Positions 26,015-34,874 of a stretch of DNA of 64,000 nt are shown piece by piece. How positions within the stretch are numbered: position 1 is the first letter of the stretch; the number at the start of each line of letters is the position of its first letter. The stretch lies in NCBI RefSeq assembly GCF_031454185.1, contig NZ_JAVDQI010000004.1, positions 62,001 to 126,000 on the forward strand, in the 5' to 3' direction. The stretch is from Methanococcoides alaskense. Its GTDB lineage: Archaea; Halobacteriota; Methanosarcinia; Methanosarcinales; Methanosarcinaceae. The notes under the pieces are model-generated. The model was given only the letters and a program-made list of their open reading frames with translations, was not told where the DNA came from and ran no database searches. The translations under genes were made by a program, and so were the position numbers.

Positions 26015-26710
26015 GTGAAACTTGGCGTTCTTTTCAGTTCAGGCAAGGATTCCTGTTATGCATTGCAGATCATGCAGGAAAAAGGGAATTCAATTGAGTG
26101 TTTGATCACTATAAAAAGCAAAAATCCTGATTCTTATATGTTCCACACCCCGAACATCGACCTTTCAAGGTTGCAGGCAGAAGCCATGGGATTCCCTTTT
26201 CTGGAGACCTTTACAGAGGGGGAGAAGGAGCTTGAGCTTGATGATCTGAAAAATGCCATCCTGGAAGCACAGAAGGAATACGGTCTAGAAGGGATCGTGA
26301 CAGGAGCACTGTATTCCAATTATCAGAAGGACAGGATCGAAAAGATATGCAATGAGCTTGGTCTCGATGTGTTCTCACCCTTGTGGCATATGGACCAGGA
26401 GCAGGAAATGCGGGATCTGCTTGACAAAGGGTTCAGGTTCATTTTCAGCAGCATAGCTGCCTATGGTCTTGACAGTGGATGGGTAGGAAAGGAAATTACT
26501 GCTTCTGAAGTGGATAAGCTCGTAAAGCTCAATGGGAAGATAGGCTTGAACATTGCAGGGGAAGGCGGTGAGTTCGAAAGTTTTGTCATCGATGCACCAA
26601 TGTTCAAAAAGAGGATTCAGATAAACAAGTATGATCTTGTGGAGAGGGATGAATATACGGCGAAGGTCATTATCGAGGATGCTGTGCTTGTGGATAAGGC
26701 AGTTGAATGA
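26015..26710 (+). CDS. Diphthine--ammonia-ligase-like PP-loop ATPase (Dph6 family)
   Basis: A 231-residue adenine nucleotide alpha hydrolase. The GTG start at 26015 is 2 bases after the asparagine-synthetase-like stop and is followed by KLGVLFSSGKDSCYALQ, the PP-loop (SSGKDS). Later motifs are EGIVTGALYSNYQKDRIE and GEGGEFESFVIDAPMFKKRI, typical of the Dph6/DUF71 family, which amidates diphthine on elongation factor 2 in the last step of diphthamide synthesis. Archaeal members are often annotated this way, but some may act on other substrates. The tight coupling with the preceding gene may mean a shared ammonia-dependent reaction; that is inference. Confidence 0.88.
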   Translation: MKLGVLFSSGKDSCYALQIMQEKGNSIECLITIKSKNPDSYMFHTPNIDLSRLQAEAMGFPFLETFTEGEKELELDDLKNAILEAQKEYGLEGIVTGALYSNYQKDRIEKICNELGLDVFSPLWHMDQEQEMRDLLDKGFRFIFSSIAAYGLDSGWVGKEITASEVDKLVKLNGKIGLNIAGEGGEFESFVIDAPMFKKRIQINKYDLVERDEYTAKVIIEDAVLVDKAVE

Positions 26711-26796
26711 CCCGGGTCTAATAAACGAATGATGGTGGCACAATGTCACATTGTGCTTTTCCATCTTATCGCAAGATCGAATTGAGGTATTTTCTA

Positions 26797-28191
26797 TTAC
26801 TTTCCTTTTCTTGACATGATCATGACTACGGTCAGGGTGGATGCTACCAACACCAAAGCTTCAAATCCGGGAGTTGTCTTTGCATCATTTTCGCTTCTTT
26901 CAGAACTTACATCGATACCAAGACTTGCTTCTATATCTGCGTTAAGCCTGATCTGTTCAGCCATTTCCACAATTTCAGCTTTGTCTTTTAGAAGTTCGTA
27001 GAATCCGTGCCATTGTACGTAATCCGGTCCCATCATGAATGCGCCCATTCTTGCACGTCTACCTTCGTGGTGCCAGAACTCATATATCTTGAACTCAACA
27101 GGTTCATCAAAGTCCTGCTCTGTAAGCAAGCCATCTTCCCTCAGGCCGTCGACTATAGAACTTGAATCTGCATATTTCTTGTTGTAGAGCTCTACAGTGG
27201 CATCTGCATTTTCGTAATAGTTGTCCACCCATGTCTCTGAGTGGCATTGTTCGCAAACGGAGGTCATCCTCTCACGCTTTTCCTGCCAGGTGGTCCCGTC
27301 GCTGATCGGAGTTCCCAGTATGTTAGCCGTGTTGTCGGTATGTTTGGAAACGGGCGGTTCAAGCTCCCATGAAAGCCGTGAACTTACATCATGGGTGGCC
27401 TTTAGCTCATCTGTTCCTGACATGTGGCAGACGGCACAGGTAGGTGCACGATAATCCTCTCCGGCTTTCCAGTCCTCCTCGGTCCAGTCCCAGTCATCAC
27501 CTTCTGTACTGTATATGCTTCCGTGTTTTGATTCAAAGTATATTTCGGTCTGTGGATGGTCAGGCCCAAGATGGCATTGCTGACAGGCTTCAGGCTTTCG
27601 TGCTTCTTCAACTGAAAATACATGGCGTGTGTGGCAGGAAGCACAAGATCCGGAACTACCATCTGGATTTATCCTTCCAATACCATTGTTCGGCCACACG
27701 TCAGGGTCATCTGTACTTTTTCCGGTCATATTGGTGCCGTGGCATGCCTGACAGCCGTTGACAGTTGCATTGTGACTAGCGGTCGTATATCCATCAAGTG
27801 TTATCTCGCTTTCAAGATATGGTAGTTTTTGACCGTCAAAATCTACCTCATAGTAAAGAGTGCCAAGGGAATGCAGGCTTCTTGTATTCTCTTCAAATGC
27901 AGCAACGTGGCAATTTCCACAGTCAGCAGCTGAAACTACCGGGGTCATATAAAGTCCCATATGTGCTATGGCATCCGGATCATCAGCTCCAGCAGTATGG
28001 CAGCTCTCACATGTTATGCCCGCTTCAGCATGCTTACTGTTCTCCCAATCATCGATGACGGCTGGAAATTTGTTCATGGAACTGTGACAGTCAAGACAAC
28101 TGTCAGATACAGCAGCAGATGCTGATACTGGAACAATTATCAATGTCAATATTGCTATAATAGTTAGTTTTAATATGTGCCCATTCTTCAT
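26797..28191 (-). CDS. Octahaem c-type cytochrome, hydroxylamine-oxidoreductase-like, PGF-CTERM anchored
   Basis: A secreted multihaem cytochrome of 464 residues. A signal peptide ends near ASAAVSDS (about 28). Eight CxxCH haem sites follow in order: CLDCH, CESCH, CGNCH, CQACH, CASCH, CQQCH, CAVCH, CEQCH. ESKHGSIYSTEG and the pattern of the last sites are like the octahaem hydroxylamine oxidoreductase family. The tail reads TPGFEALVLVASTLTVVMIM followed by SRKGK: the PGF motif, a hydrophobic segment and a basic end, which is the PGF-CTERM sorting signal used by archaeosortase for lipid anchoring at the cell surface. It may move electrons to or from an outside acceptor, or reduce or oxidise N compounds; the substrate cannot be told. 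It stands alone on the minus strand. Confidence 0.93.
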   Translation of the reverse strand: MKNGHILKLTIIAILTLIIVPVSASAAVSDSCLDCHSSMNKFPAVIDDWENSKHAEAGITCESCHTAGADDPDAIAHMGLYMTPVVSAADCGNCHVAAFEENTRSLHSLGTLYYEVDFDGQKLPYLESEITLDGYTTASHNATVNGCQACHGTNMTGKSTDDPDVWPNNGIGRINPDGSSGSCASCHTRHVFSVEEARKPEACQQCHLGPDHPQTEIYFESKHGSIYSTEGDDWDWTEEDWKAGEDYRAPTCAVCHMSGTDELKATHDVSSRLSWELEPPVSKHTDNTANILGTPISDGTTWQEKRERMTSVCEQCHSETWVDNYYENADATVELYNKKYADSSSIVDGLREDGLLTEQDFDEPVEFKIYEFWHHEGRRARMGAFMMGPDYVQWHGFYELLKDKAEIVEMAEQIRLNADIEASLGIDVSSERSENDAKTTPGFEALVLVASTLTVVMIMSRKGK

Positions 28192-28409
28192 TTTTTACCA
28201 CTCTGATCGTAATTACAATGCAATGTAAAACGGTAATATTCCCCTTTATAAGTGCATCAAACTCCAATAAAAGGATTTGTAGAACCTCTTGTAAGGATCG
28301 AAGAGATCTTGAAAACTCAAATTTGTTAAGGGTGGATAGTGAAAAAAATAAGAATAAGGGTAAAAATAAGGATTTCTGTATATGGGCAATAAAAGAAATT
28401 CAACAGGCT

Positions 28410-28607
28410 TTATTCTGTATCTTTCTTTTCAGTTGCTTTTTTTGTATCAGTTTCGCTTTCTGGACCCTTACACCATTCATCGATCACAAGGTCATCAGCA
28501 CTTTTGCTATCGGAATTTTCAGTGGATATTTCACACCAGCTTTCGATTTCATCATCCAATGAAGGTAATTCGATATCTTCTTCCTTTTTGTCTTTTTTAT
28601 CTTTCAT
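28410..28607 (-). CDS. Small acidic hypothetical protein
   Basis: A 65-residue highly charged protein (Lys/Glu/Asp-rich, with two Trp-Cys pairs, SWCE and EWCK). No fold is recognised and it is probably disordered. It is likely real because a strong GGGGGC lies 5 bases before the ATG on the coding strand. The gap to the octahaem cytochrome is about 220 bases, and this gene reads toward it. Confidence 0.5.
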   Translation of the reverse strand: MKDKKDKKEEDIELPSLDDEIESWCEISTENSDSKSADDLVIDEWCKGPESETDTKKATEKKDTE

Positions 28608-28971
28608 TGATAGCCCCCATTTACTATATCTAAAGGAAGTTGAAATATTTACTGGTTTTTGATGGTGTAGTTACCAATATCTCAAATGCACCTATCTCAA
28701 AACAGTAGTCATTTAAGCCAAAAGACCAATCTTTTGATCGGGGTGGTAGATTTAAGCATTGATATAGCAAAGGTCCTAGTTCTATTAGGCTTATTATGGC
28801 TTCTGTCTAAAATTTATGTGTTACTTAAAGAAATATCTCTATTTCAATTATGAAAAGGTATCTGGAATGCAAGAATCTCATTTCCACAATAACCTTTATC
28901 AGTTCAGTAGCCATTAAATCACACTACAATTACGATATCTATCGTTCATAATTTCTTAAGAGGTATTCTAT
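28608..28971. other. Intergenic stretch without a recognised gene
   Basis: These 364 AT-rich bases separate two divergent small genes. I see no coding frame of note. AGAGGT (28959-28964) is the ribosome site of the next gene. A phrase GGCTTCTGTCTAAAAT at about 28797 resembles GGCTTCTGCCTAAAAT at about 36118, but no longer match was found. Confidence 0.4.
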
Positions 28972-29229
28972 ATGGAAAATGACCCATTCAAGCAGATCCA
29001 GAAGCAGATAGATGAGCTTAAGCGCCAGCTGGATGAGAAGGATAATAGGATAGCTGATCTGGATGGACAGATCGTTGAACTGACCAGTTATATCAATATG
29101 CTTAATGAGAGATCTATAGGGCATTCTGATGAGATGAAAGAGCTTTTCGATGCAAATCCTTCACAAAAGCGGGGTATTTACGCCCGCGATTCAATTGTCT
29201 ATTCTGCTGATACTGAAGAGTTGAAATAA
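28972..29229 (+). CDS. Small coiled-coil protein
   Basis: An 85-residue protein. Residues 5-48 show a continuous heptad-like pattern (QIQKQIDELKRQLDEKDNRI and onward), so a coiled coil is likely. The tail is short and polar. ATG follows AGAGGTATTCT, a good ribosome site. No family is recognised. It precedes pyruvate kinase by about 90 bases on the same strand. Confidence 0.65.
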   Translation: MENDPFKQIQKQIDELKRQLDEKDNRIADLDGQIVELTSYINMLNERSIGHSDEMKELFDANPSQKRGIYARDSIVYSADTEELK

Positions 29230-29318
29230 TTTCATTTGTTTTTCCCTTCTTTTTTTATAGTCCTTCTAAAAAAGGTAATGTTTTAAGTCAGCCGGTTAAT
29301 AATTAAGCAGTGAGATAA

Positions 29319-30752
29319 ATGAATCTGCCGGACCACAAGACCAAGATCGTATGTACTATAGGACCTGCTTCTTCTTCGGAAGAAATGCTGCGTGAGCTTA
29401 TCTTTGCAGGAATGAACGTGGCGAGGATCAACTTCTCGCATGGTAGTTTCGAGGACCATAGCAAAGTTATAAGGCTGATAAAAAAGCTGTGTGATGAGCT
29501 CAACGTTGTTGTTTCGGTGATGGCAGACCTTCCGGGACCAAAGATACGTGTAGGCGAGATCAAAGATTCCCCTATATATTTACAGAAGGGGGATAAGGTG
29601 AAACTGACAACTGACAGGATCGTAGGGTCAAAGGACCTTATTCCGGTGGACTTTGATAAGCTTCCTTACTGTATCGCCAAAAAGTCTGATGTTTATTTCA
29701 ATGATGGTTTCATTCAGATGAGGTGCAGTGGCATTTGTAGCAATGAGGCTGAATGTGAAGTGATCGTAGGTGGTCCGCTCTCATCCCACAAGGGCGTGAA
29801 TCTTCCCGGGATCGATCTTTTGCTTGATCCTGTCACTGAAAAGGACCTTGAGATCCTGGATTTTGCATTGGAAGAGGGAGTGAACTGCTTCAGTATCTCG
29901 TTCATCGAGCAGGGTTCCGACATACAGAAGATAAGGGATCATGCTGCTAAAAAAGGAAGGTCAGTATTCCTTGTGGCAAAGATAGAAAGAGGTCCCTCGG
30001 TCGAAAATATCGATGACATCATGGACGCTACCGATGCTTTGATGATAGCACGTGGTGATCTCGGTGTGGAAATTCCAATAGAGGAAGTTCCCATCGTACA
30101 GAAAGAACTGATACATAAGGCCAATATACGTGGAATTCCGGTGATAACCGCTACTCATATGCTCGAATCCATGACCGATAACGTGCGACCAACACGTGCC
30201 GAAGCTACGGATGTTGCAAATGCTATTCTTGATGGAACCGATGCTATCATGCTTTCTGGAGAAACAGCAGTTGGTAAGTATCCGTTGGAGGCCGTTCATA
30301 CGATGGTCAGGATCGCAAAAAAGACTGAAGCATGGCGTGATAGTACTGGTAGTGGAATGGGGAACATCAGGGATGCCATTGGTGAGACTGAGATGGGTAT
30401 AAGTGATGTCATTTCATTGCAGGTCTATGATGCAATTCGTAAATTATCCATCGAATTTGTAGTTACACCCACTTACTCCGGGGCCACTCCAAGGCGTATC
30501 TCACGCTTTAAGCCGGAGAACTGGATAATCGCCATGAGCCATCTTGACCTTACATGTGAACAATTGGCATATTCCTACGGTGTCTATCCGCTTTCTGTAT
30601 CCGATGGCAGTGACGATCTTGAAAAGAAAGTGCTTGGTGCCCTCCTGTCCAGAGGGATAGGCAAGTCCGGTGACACGATCGTTCTGACACAAGGCTATTC
30701 TGGCGGCACCAACCTGTTGAAAATAATCGAGATCGAGCATTTGCTCGAATGA
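29319..30752 (+). CDS. pyk: Pyruvate kinase
   Basis: Converts phosphoenolpyruvate and ADP to pyruvate and ATP. The 477-residue protein has the full family pattern: TKIVCTIGPASSS at the start, MNVARINFSHG, the K/R-rich VFLVAKIERGPSVENIDDI with the catalytic Lys, MIARGDLGVEIP (metal and substrate loop), and ATHMLESMTDNVRPTRAEAT (the signature followed by TDVANAILDGTDAIMLSGET). The C-terminal allosteric domain begins near 350. The length is normal. In methanogens this enzyme works between central biosynthesis and glycogen metabolism, which fits the glycogen genes further along. It is monocistronic. Confidence 0.97.
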   Translation: MNLPDHKTKIVCTIGPASSSEEMLRELIFAGMNVARINFSHGSFEDHSKVIRLIKKLCDELNVVVSVMADLPGPKIRVGEIKDSPIYLQKGDKVKLTTDRIVGSKDLIPVDFDKLPYCIAKKSDVYFNDGFIQMRCSGICSNEAECEVIVGGPLSSHKGVNLPGIDLLLDPVTEKDLEILDFALEEGVNCFSISFIEQGSDIQKIRDHAAKKGRSVFLVAKIERGPSVENIDDIMDATDALMIARGDLGVEIPIEEVPIVQKELIHKANIRGIPVITATHMLESMTDNVRPTRAEATDVANAILDGTDAIMLSGETAVGKYPLEAVHTMVRIAKKTEAWRDSTGSGMGNIRDAIGETEMGISDVISLQVYDAIRKLSIEFVVTPTYSGATPRRISRFKPENWIIAMSHLDLTCEQLAYSYGVYPLSVSDGSDDLEKKVLGALLSRGIGKSGDTIVLTQGYSGGTNLLKIIEIEHLLE

Positions 30753-30798
30753 TCATTCGATCATTTAATTATTTGTTCTGCATGGGGGAGATGCGTTC

Positions 30799-31884
30799 TT
30801 AAAGAACGCTCTCCAAAAGCAGTTCAGTAATGTCCTTTATATTGAACTCCTTTTCTTCTTGTTGGCATACGTCCTCAAGATGATGATAACAGAACGGACA
30901 GTAAGCGACAACACCGTCAGGATAATCCTTTGTTTTTTCTATTGTTATCATACCGACCTTTGATGATATCTCCGGGAAGTTCGGTTTCACACCTGCAGGT
31001 CCTCCACAGCATCCGTGTTTACCGCCAAACATCTCCGTGACCTCGACCTGCATGGACCTTAGTATATCTCTTGGAATATCTGACATTTCCAGAATTGCAC
31101 AGGCATCTCGTACACCCATCTTTCTGTCCAATGCCTTGGGGACGAGCTTGCCTTCCTGTATCAGATCCCTGAACAATTCAAGAGAATAGACCACTTCGAA
31201 TTTAGGTTCCCTGAAAAGCCTGGCATATTCTTCCTTCAGGACAATATAGCAGCCCGGGCATGAAACTATTATCTTTTTGATCCCGAGAGATTCAATATAT
31301 TCGACATACTCTTTGGCGTATTCCTTTGCTTCTTCCATATGACCGTTGTCAATGAGGAAAAGACCACAGCATTTCTCTTCGGGTATAGCTCTTGGGGTGA
31401 TACCTGCCTTGTTGAGCAGCTTGATGGTGGAGCGGGCGATATCCTGATGTGCAAATGCTATCCAACAGCCAGCCATATAAGCAACATCGGATGTTTCGGA
31501 AAGCTCGATCTCATCGTTTATCCACGAGTTCCTCAGTGTGGTATCCTTTCTTCCGGGGCTTCCGGCTTCGATGATGTTCTTGCATATCTGTGATGTTCTT
31601 ACAGGTTCCTTTCCCTGTTCTGCCAGTATCGTCCTTTCCCTCTGAATGATATCGGTGATCGGAATGCTCATGGGGCATATATCGTCACAGGCGCCACATC
31701 TGGTGGAAAGATAAACATCGTCCACCTCGTCCTGATCAAGCTCATCACCCTCGATAAGTTTCTGTAAAAGCATTATCTTCGATCGGGGTGTATATTTGTT
31801 GTCCGTGACCTTTGCGATATGACAGACATCATTACATTTTCCACAGTCTATACAATAACTAACGGCAAGCAGATCTTCATCCAT
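30799..31884 (-). CDS. Fe-S oxidoreductase with CCG domains (HdrD/GlcF-like)
   Basis: A 361-residue iron-sulfur protein. Two ferredoxin-type sites occur at the start: CIDCGKCNDVCHIAK and CGACDDICPMSI. Two CCG domains follow: CCGLFL with CPGCY, then CCGGPAG with CPFCYHH. This is the layout of HdrD of heterodisulfide reductase and of the glycolate/lactate oxidase iron-sulfur subunit. The HdrE or flavin partner is not next to it. It is divergent from a GntP-type permease, with 48 bases between the starts, so the two may share control and handle the same organic acid; that is inference. Confidence 0.9.
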   Translation of the reverse strand: MDEDLLAVSYCIDCGKCNDVCHIAKVTDNKYTPRSKIMLLQKLIEGDELDQDEVDDVYLSTRCGACDDICPMSIPITDIIQRERTILAEQGKEPVRTSQICKNIIEAGSPGRKDTTLRNSWINDEIELSETSDVAYMAGCWIAFAHQDIARSTIKLLNKAGITPRAIPEEKCCGLFLIDNGHMEEAKEYAKEYVEYIESLGIKKIIVSCPGCYIVLKEEYARLFREPKFEVVYSLELFRDLIQEGKLVPKALDRKMGVRDACAILEMSDIPRDILRSMQVEVTEMFGGKHGCCGGPAGVKPNFPEISSKVGMITIEKTKDYPDGVVAYCPFCYHHLEDVCQQEEKEFNIKDITELLLESVL

Positions 31885-31932
31885 ATTATTGCTCCGATGC
31901 TATCATATATGTCCTGATACATCAAATCTCGT

Positions 31933-33189
31933 ATGGAATCCTTGCTTTTATTTGTTCTCACGATCATCTTCATCAGTGTCCTTACCATTCGGTATCATAT
32001 CACTCCGTTCTTGACCCTTATAGCAGCAGCTTTCCTTTTTGGGACTTTCAGCGGAATGGACTGGCTCATACAGTATGTGACAGGTGGAGCAGGACGTATC
32101 TTTTCACTTCTGGGTATCCCCATCTATTGTGGTGCGGTCATTGCACAGTTATTAAGGCATGGTCATTTTATAGAAAAGATAGTCGAGGATGTAAAACGCA
32201 CCATTAAGGCTCCTGACCTGGCAGCCGGAGTTGTCGGTTATCTTCTTTCCATTCCTTTGATGTGCTGTCTTACTAGTTATGTCGTAATGCTCCCGCTTAT
32301 TGAACAGATGGAAAAGGAACAGTCTTCAGGTGGAAGACTGTTCTACATGGCAGCATTTGGAAGTGTGCTTTCCTTTGTGCTTATATTGCCATTACCGGTC
32401 GTTTATAGCATGACAACGGCATTCGGAGTTTCCAATTCGGATACTTTCAGTATCAATTTCATCACTGTGCCCCTTTCCCTGTTCCTCCTGGGTACAGGCT
32501 ATGTGGTCACAAAAAGACTTTCAGGGTTTTCTCAACATCCTCTTCCGGAACTTTCGGGTCTGGTGGAGCCTGCTATGCTCGCATTACCACGGTGGAAGGT
32601 CTGGTTGCCTATAGCATTACCAATAATCCTGATATCTATTGGTTATCTGTTCTCCCCGCTTTCAATTATCAGCGATGTCAATATCGCTCTTGTGATATCC
32701 GTGTTCGTTTCCCTGATGCTTGTTGATGAAAAGCCTCGCAAGATCGCACTTGAGAAAGGAACGAAGAATGCAGGGATCATTCTCTTTGATCTGTGCGGTG
32801 CAGGAGCACTTGGTTTTGTGATAGCTGCCAGTAGTTTTCCGGATGATGTTTTTACTCTTATCAATGGTGTGTTCCCTGTTGTTGTAGTTCCCTTCGTTCT
32901 GGCGGTCCTGATCCAAACGGCACAGGGTTCACGTATAGTTACAGCGGTCATAACGTCCACCATCGTTGCAGGAACTGATATCGTCACATCTGTTCCGACA
33001 GTTCCGCTTATCCTTATGATAAGTGCTGGCACTTTGATAGTTTCCTATGTCAGTGACCCATATTTCTGGCTGATACAGCGTTCCACAGGTGACCGCATAC
33101 CAACCGTTGTACGCAGGTTCACGCTTCCTCTTGCAGGTGCAGGCTTCCTTATATTTTGCTGTGCTATGATATTGTTCATGTTCGCATGA
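31933..33189 (+). CDS. GntP-like organic acid/gluconate permease
   Basis: A 418-residue membrane transporter with about 12 hydrophobic helices. The opening (LTIRYHITPFLTLIAAAFLF, GGAGRIFSLLGIPIYCGAVI) and the later GCAGALGFVI-like and VLIQTAQGSRIVTAVIT stretches fit the GntP family, whose members import gluconate and related hydroxy acids with protons. It faces the Fe-S oxidoreductase gene across a 48-base gap. The substrate is not shown by the sequence. Confidence 0.85.
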   Translation: MESLLLFVLTIIFISVLTIRYHITPFLTLIAAAFLFGTFSGMDWLIQYVTGGAGRIFSLLGIPIYCGAVIAQLLRHGHFIEKIVEDVKRTIKAPDLAAGVVGYLLSIPLMCCLTSYVVMLPLIEQMEKEQSSGGRLFYMAAFGSVLSFVLILPLPVVYSMTTAFGVSNSDTFSINFITVPLSLFLLGTGYVVTKRLSGFSQHPLPELSGLVEPAMLALPRWKVWLPIALPIILISIGYLFSPLSIISDVNIALVISVFVSLMLVDEKPRKIALEKGTKNAGIILFDLCGAGALGFVIAASSFPDDVFTLINGVFPVVVVPFVLAVLIQTAQGSRIVTAVITSTIVAGTDIVTSVPTVPLILMISAGTLIVSYVSDPYFWLIQRSTGDRIPTVVRRFTLPLAGAGFLIFCCAMILFMFA

Positions 33190-33233
33190 GTTTAAGGATA
33201 ACTATAAATTCCTATGAATTCCAACAATGATAC

Positions 33234-33758
33234 ATGCTTTCGGAAAGAATAGTGGTCACTAAAGATGATATTGTAAAACTGAACGTTGATGCCATTGTGA
33301 ACGCTGCCAATAATTCTCTTCTTGGCGGCGGTGGGGTTGATGGTGCTATACATAAGGCTGCAGGACCACAACTTCTTGAGGAATGCAGATTTCTCGATGG
33401 ATGTCTGACAGGTGAGGCTAAAATAACCTCAGGCTATCGTCTTCCTGAAAAATATGTCATCCACACGGTAGGTCCGATATGGAAAGAAGGCGCTTCAGGT
33501 GAGGACAACAAGTTGGCTAAATGTTACCGTAACTCTCTGAAGGTCGCTGTAAATAACGGTGTAAGAACGATAGCTTTTCCCTCTATAAGTACAGGTGCGT
33601 ATGGTTTTCCTGTGGAGAAGGCGGCGAAAATAGCCATGCGTGAGATAACTGGCTTTCTTGAGAAGAATGGGACCATTGAGAAGGTATTTGTTGTTTGTTT
33701 TAATGAGGATGCTTTCAGGAGCTATTCGGATGCTCTTGAGGAAGTTTTGGGGAGTTGA
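33234..33758 (+). CDS. Macro-domain protein (ADP-ribose or O-acetyl-ADP-ribose hydrolase type)
   Basis: A 174-residue single macro domain. DAIVNAANNSLLGGGGVDGA is the ADP-ribose binding loop, IHKAAGPQLLEEC, GEAKITSGYRLPEKYVIHTVGP and SISTGAYGFPVEKAAKIAM complete the family pattern. It is close to the YmdB/Af1521 type, which removes ADP-ribose from proteins or deacetylates O-acetyl-ADP-ribose. It follows the permease by 45 bases on the same strand but may have its own promoter. Confidence 0.95.
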   Translation: MLSERIVVTKDDIVKLNVDAIVNAANNSLLGGGGVDGAIHKAAGPQLLEECRFLDGCLTGEAKITSGYRLPEKYVIHTVGPIWKEGASGEDNKLAKCYRNSLKVAVNNGVRTIAFPSISTGAYGFPVEKAAKIAMREITGFLEKNGTIEKVFVVCFNEDAFRSYSDALEEVLGS

Positions 33759-34001
33759 TTTATCTCACATTTAATTACAAAGGGATATTTACCATGTGGT
33801 TTTCATCCCTCTCCCATTTGTTTTTGAATATTTTTATTGTTCTAAGAAAACAGTTGAATTTGACATGCTTACAACAGTGGCATTATATCATTAATTCGAT
33901 AAAAAATGAAATAAAAGATGTGAGCGATCTCATATCAAATATAAGATTCTATGCTGCAAGATAAGCTAAGATCAAACTCTTAAAAATGGTGGATCAAAGG
34001 A

Positions 34002-34211
34002 TCACTCCAACATTTCCTCGTTCTCTTCTGCCCAAGAAGGCTGGTTTATAGCCAAGAACTCAAGGTCAACAGTCCCGGTGTTCTCCGTATGCTGCTTTGA
34101 ATTCGCAGGTATGTGAACAAGCTTCTCTTTGCTCAGCTCAAATGGCACATCCTCTATGTAGAGCAAACCTTCACCTTCAAGAACATAATAGACCTCCGGG
34201 TTCTTCACCAT
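34002..34211 (-). pseudogene. 5'-truncated cupin-domain protein
   Basis: The frame from ATG 34211 gives 69 residues of a cupin (NPEVYYVLEGEGLLYIEDVP, then VHIPANSKQHTENTG, with metal-ligand-like E and H). Matching sequence continues upstream of that ATG: SIAHVIIKPGKSIEPHMVKN, which holds the usual first half of the cupin metal motif, up to about 34262. No start codon is in frame before a TGA at 34287-34289, so the first 30 or so residues are missing. A MITE lies just upstream (34342-34473). The gene has probably lost its N-terminus, unless an unusual start is used. Confidence 0.7.
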
Positions 34212-34341
34212 GTGAGGTTCAATGGACTTGCCGGGCTTGATTATTACGTGTGCAATGCTGTAATTAACGTCCAGATCATCTGTAATTCATGTGATCAGAG
34301 CATCATCGGATTGGTAATTAATTTGCTGTTATACGATAATG

Positions 34342-34473
34342 AACTCTGCAAAAAACCTATCAAAATCAACAGATATAGGCTGTTATTTGGATTATATTTC
34401 AACATCATGTGACACATCCCATAATCTTTTCAAATTGAATTCTTATCCGAATATTGAGAATTTCTACAGAGCT
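34342..34473 (-). mobile_element. 132-bp MITE, copy 1 (inverted)
   Basis: Read on the minus strand from 34473, this stretch matches the element at 34875-35006 along its whole 132 bp with scattered changes (for example CTCTGTAGAAATTCTCAATA against CTCTGTAGAAATCCTCGATA). Its ends are degenerate inverted repeats (AACTCTGCAAAAAACC and TTTCTACAGAGCT). No target duplication is left: CGATAATG on one side, CAACTTTG on the other. It has no coding frame. It lies upstream of the truncated cupin. Confidence 0.8.
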
Positions 34474-34553
34474 CAACTTTGAAACATTAATTAAGGGATT
34501 TATGCAAAAAATTCTGGAAATAATGTCATTGGGGGATAGTACAATCCCCTCAA

Positions 34554-34805
34554 TTAGTTGTTGTAGGCATCATATATTTGCCATAACCAGATTATAGGGG
34601 CAAGTACAAAGCCTATTACAATAAATGTCAATAGTCCGCTGATACCCAGTGCTACCCATATACCTATAGCCTTGAATATTTCTCCCTTTATGATCTGCCC
34701 TAAGCCTGGTACAAAAAATGATAGTAATGCTGGAACTCCGTGTTTTCCATTTTCGCTTATATTAATCACCTTTATTATATTTAAAAAGTTGTGCAACAAT
34801 ATCAT
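34554..34805 (-). CDS. Small membrane protein, TM2-like
   Basis: An 83-residue (or 71 if the GTG at 34769 is used) membrane protein. LLSFFVPGLGQIIKGEIFKA and IIWLWQIYDAYN are typical of small TM2/DUF5683-like proteins with two hydrophobic helices (about 40-75). GxGQ and the closing D-A-Y pattern are seen. The function of these proteins is unknown. The gene lies exactly between two inverted MITE copies. AAAGGTG upstream of an internal ATT/GTG start supports the shorter form. Confidence 0.7.
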   Translation of the reverse strand: MILLHNFLNIIKVINISENGKHGVPALLSFFVPGLGQIIKGEIFKAIGIWVALGISGLLTFIVIGFVLAPIIWLWQIYDAYNN

Positions 34806-34874
34806 TCATTGTTATAAATATCTGTTGTTTGTTATGATAGCTTTTTATTACCATTTCTGAGTTGTAGGATAATG

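Noticed and set aside
28797..28812. GGCTTCTGTCTAAAAT shared in near form with about 36118
   Set aside because: The match is limited to about 16 bases in AT-rich DNA and could be chance.
33755..33964. 69-residue frame after the macro-domain gene
   Set aside because: It overlaps the macro gene stop, has no ribosome site and reads like AT-rich intergenic sequence.
34672..34860. 62-residue plus-strand frame antisense to the TM2-like gene
   Set aside because: It is the complement of a recognisable membrane protein; no independent support.
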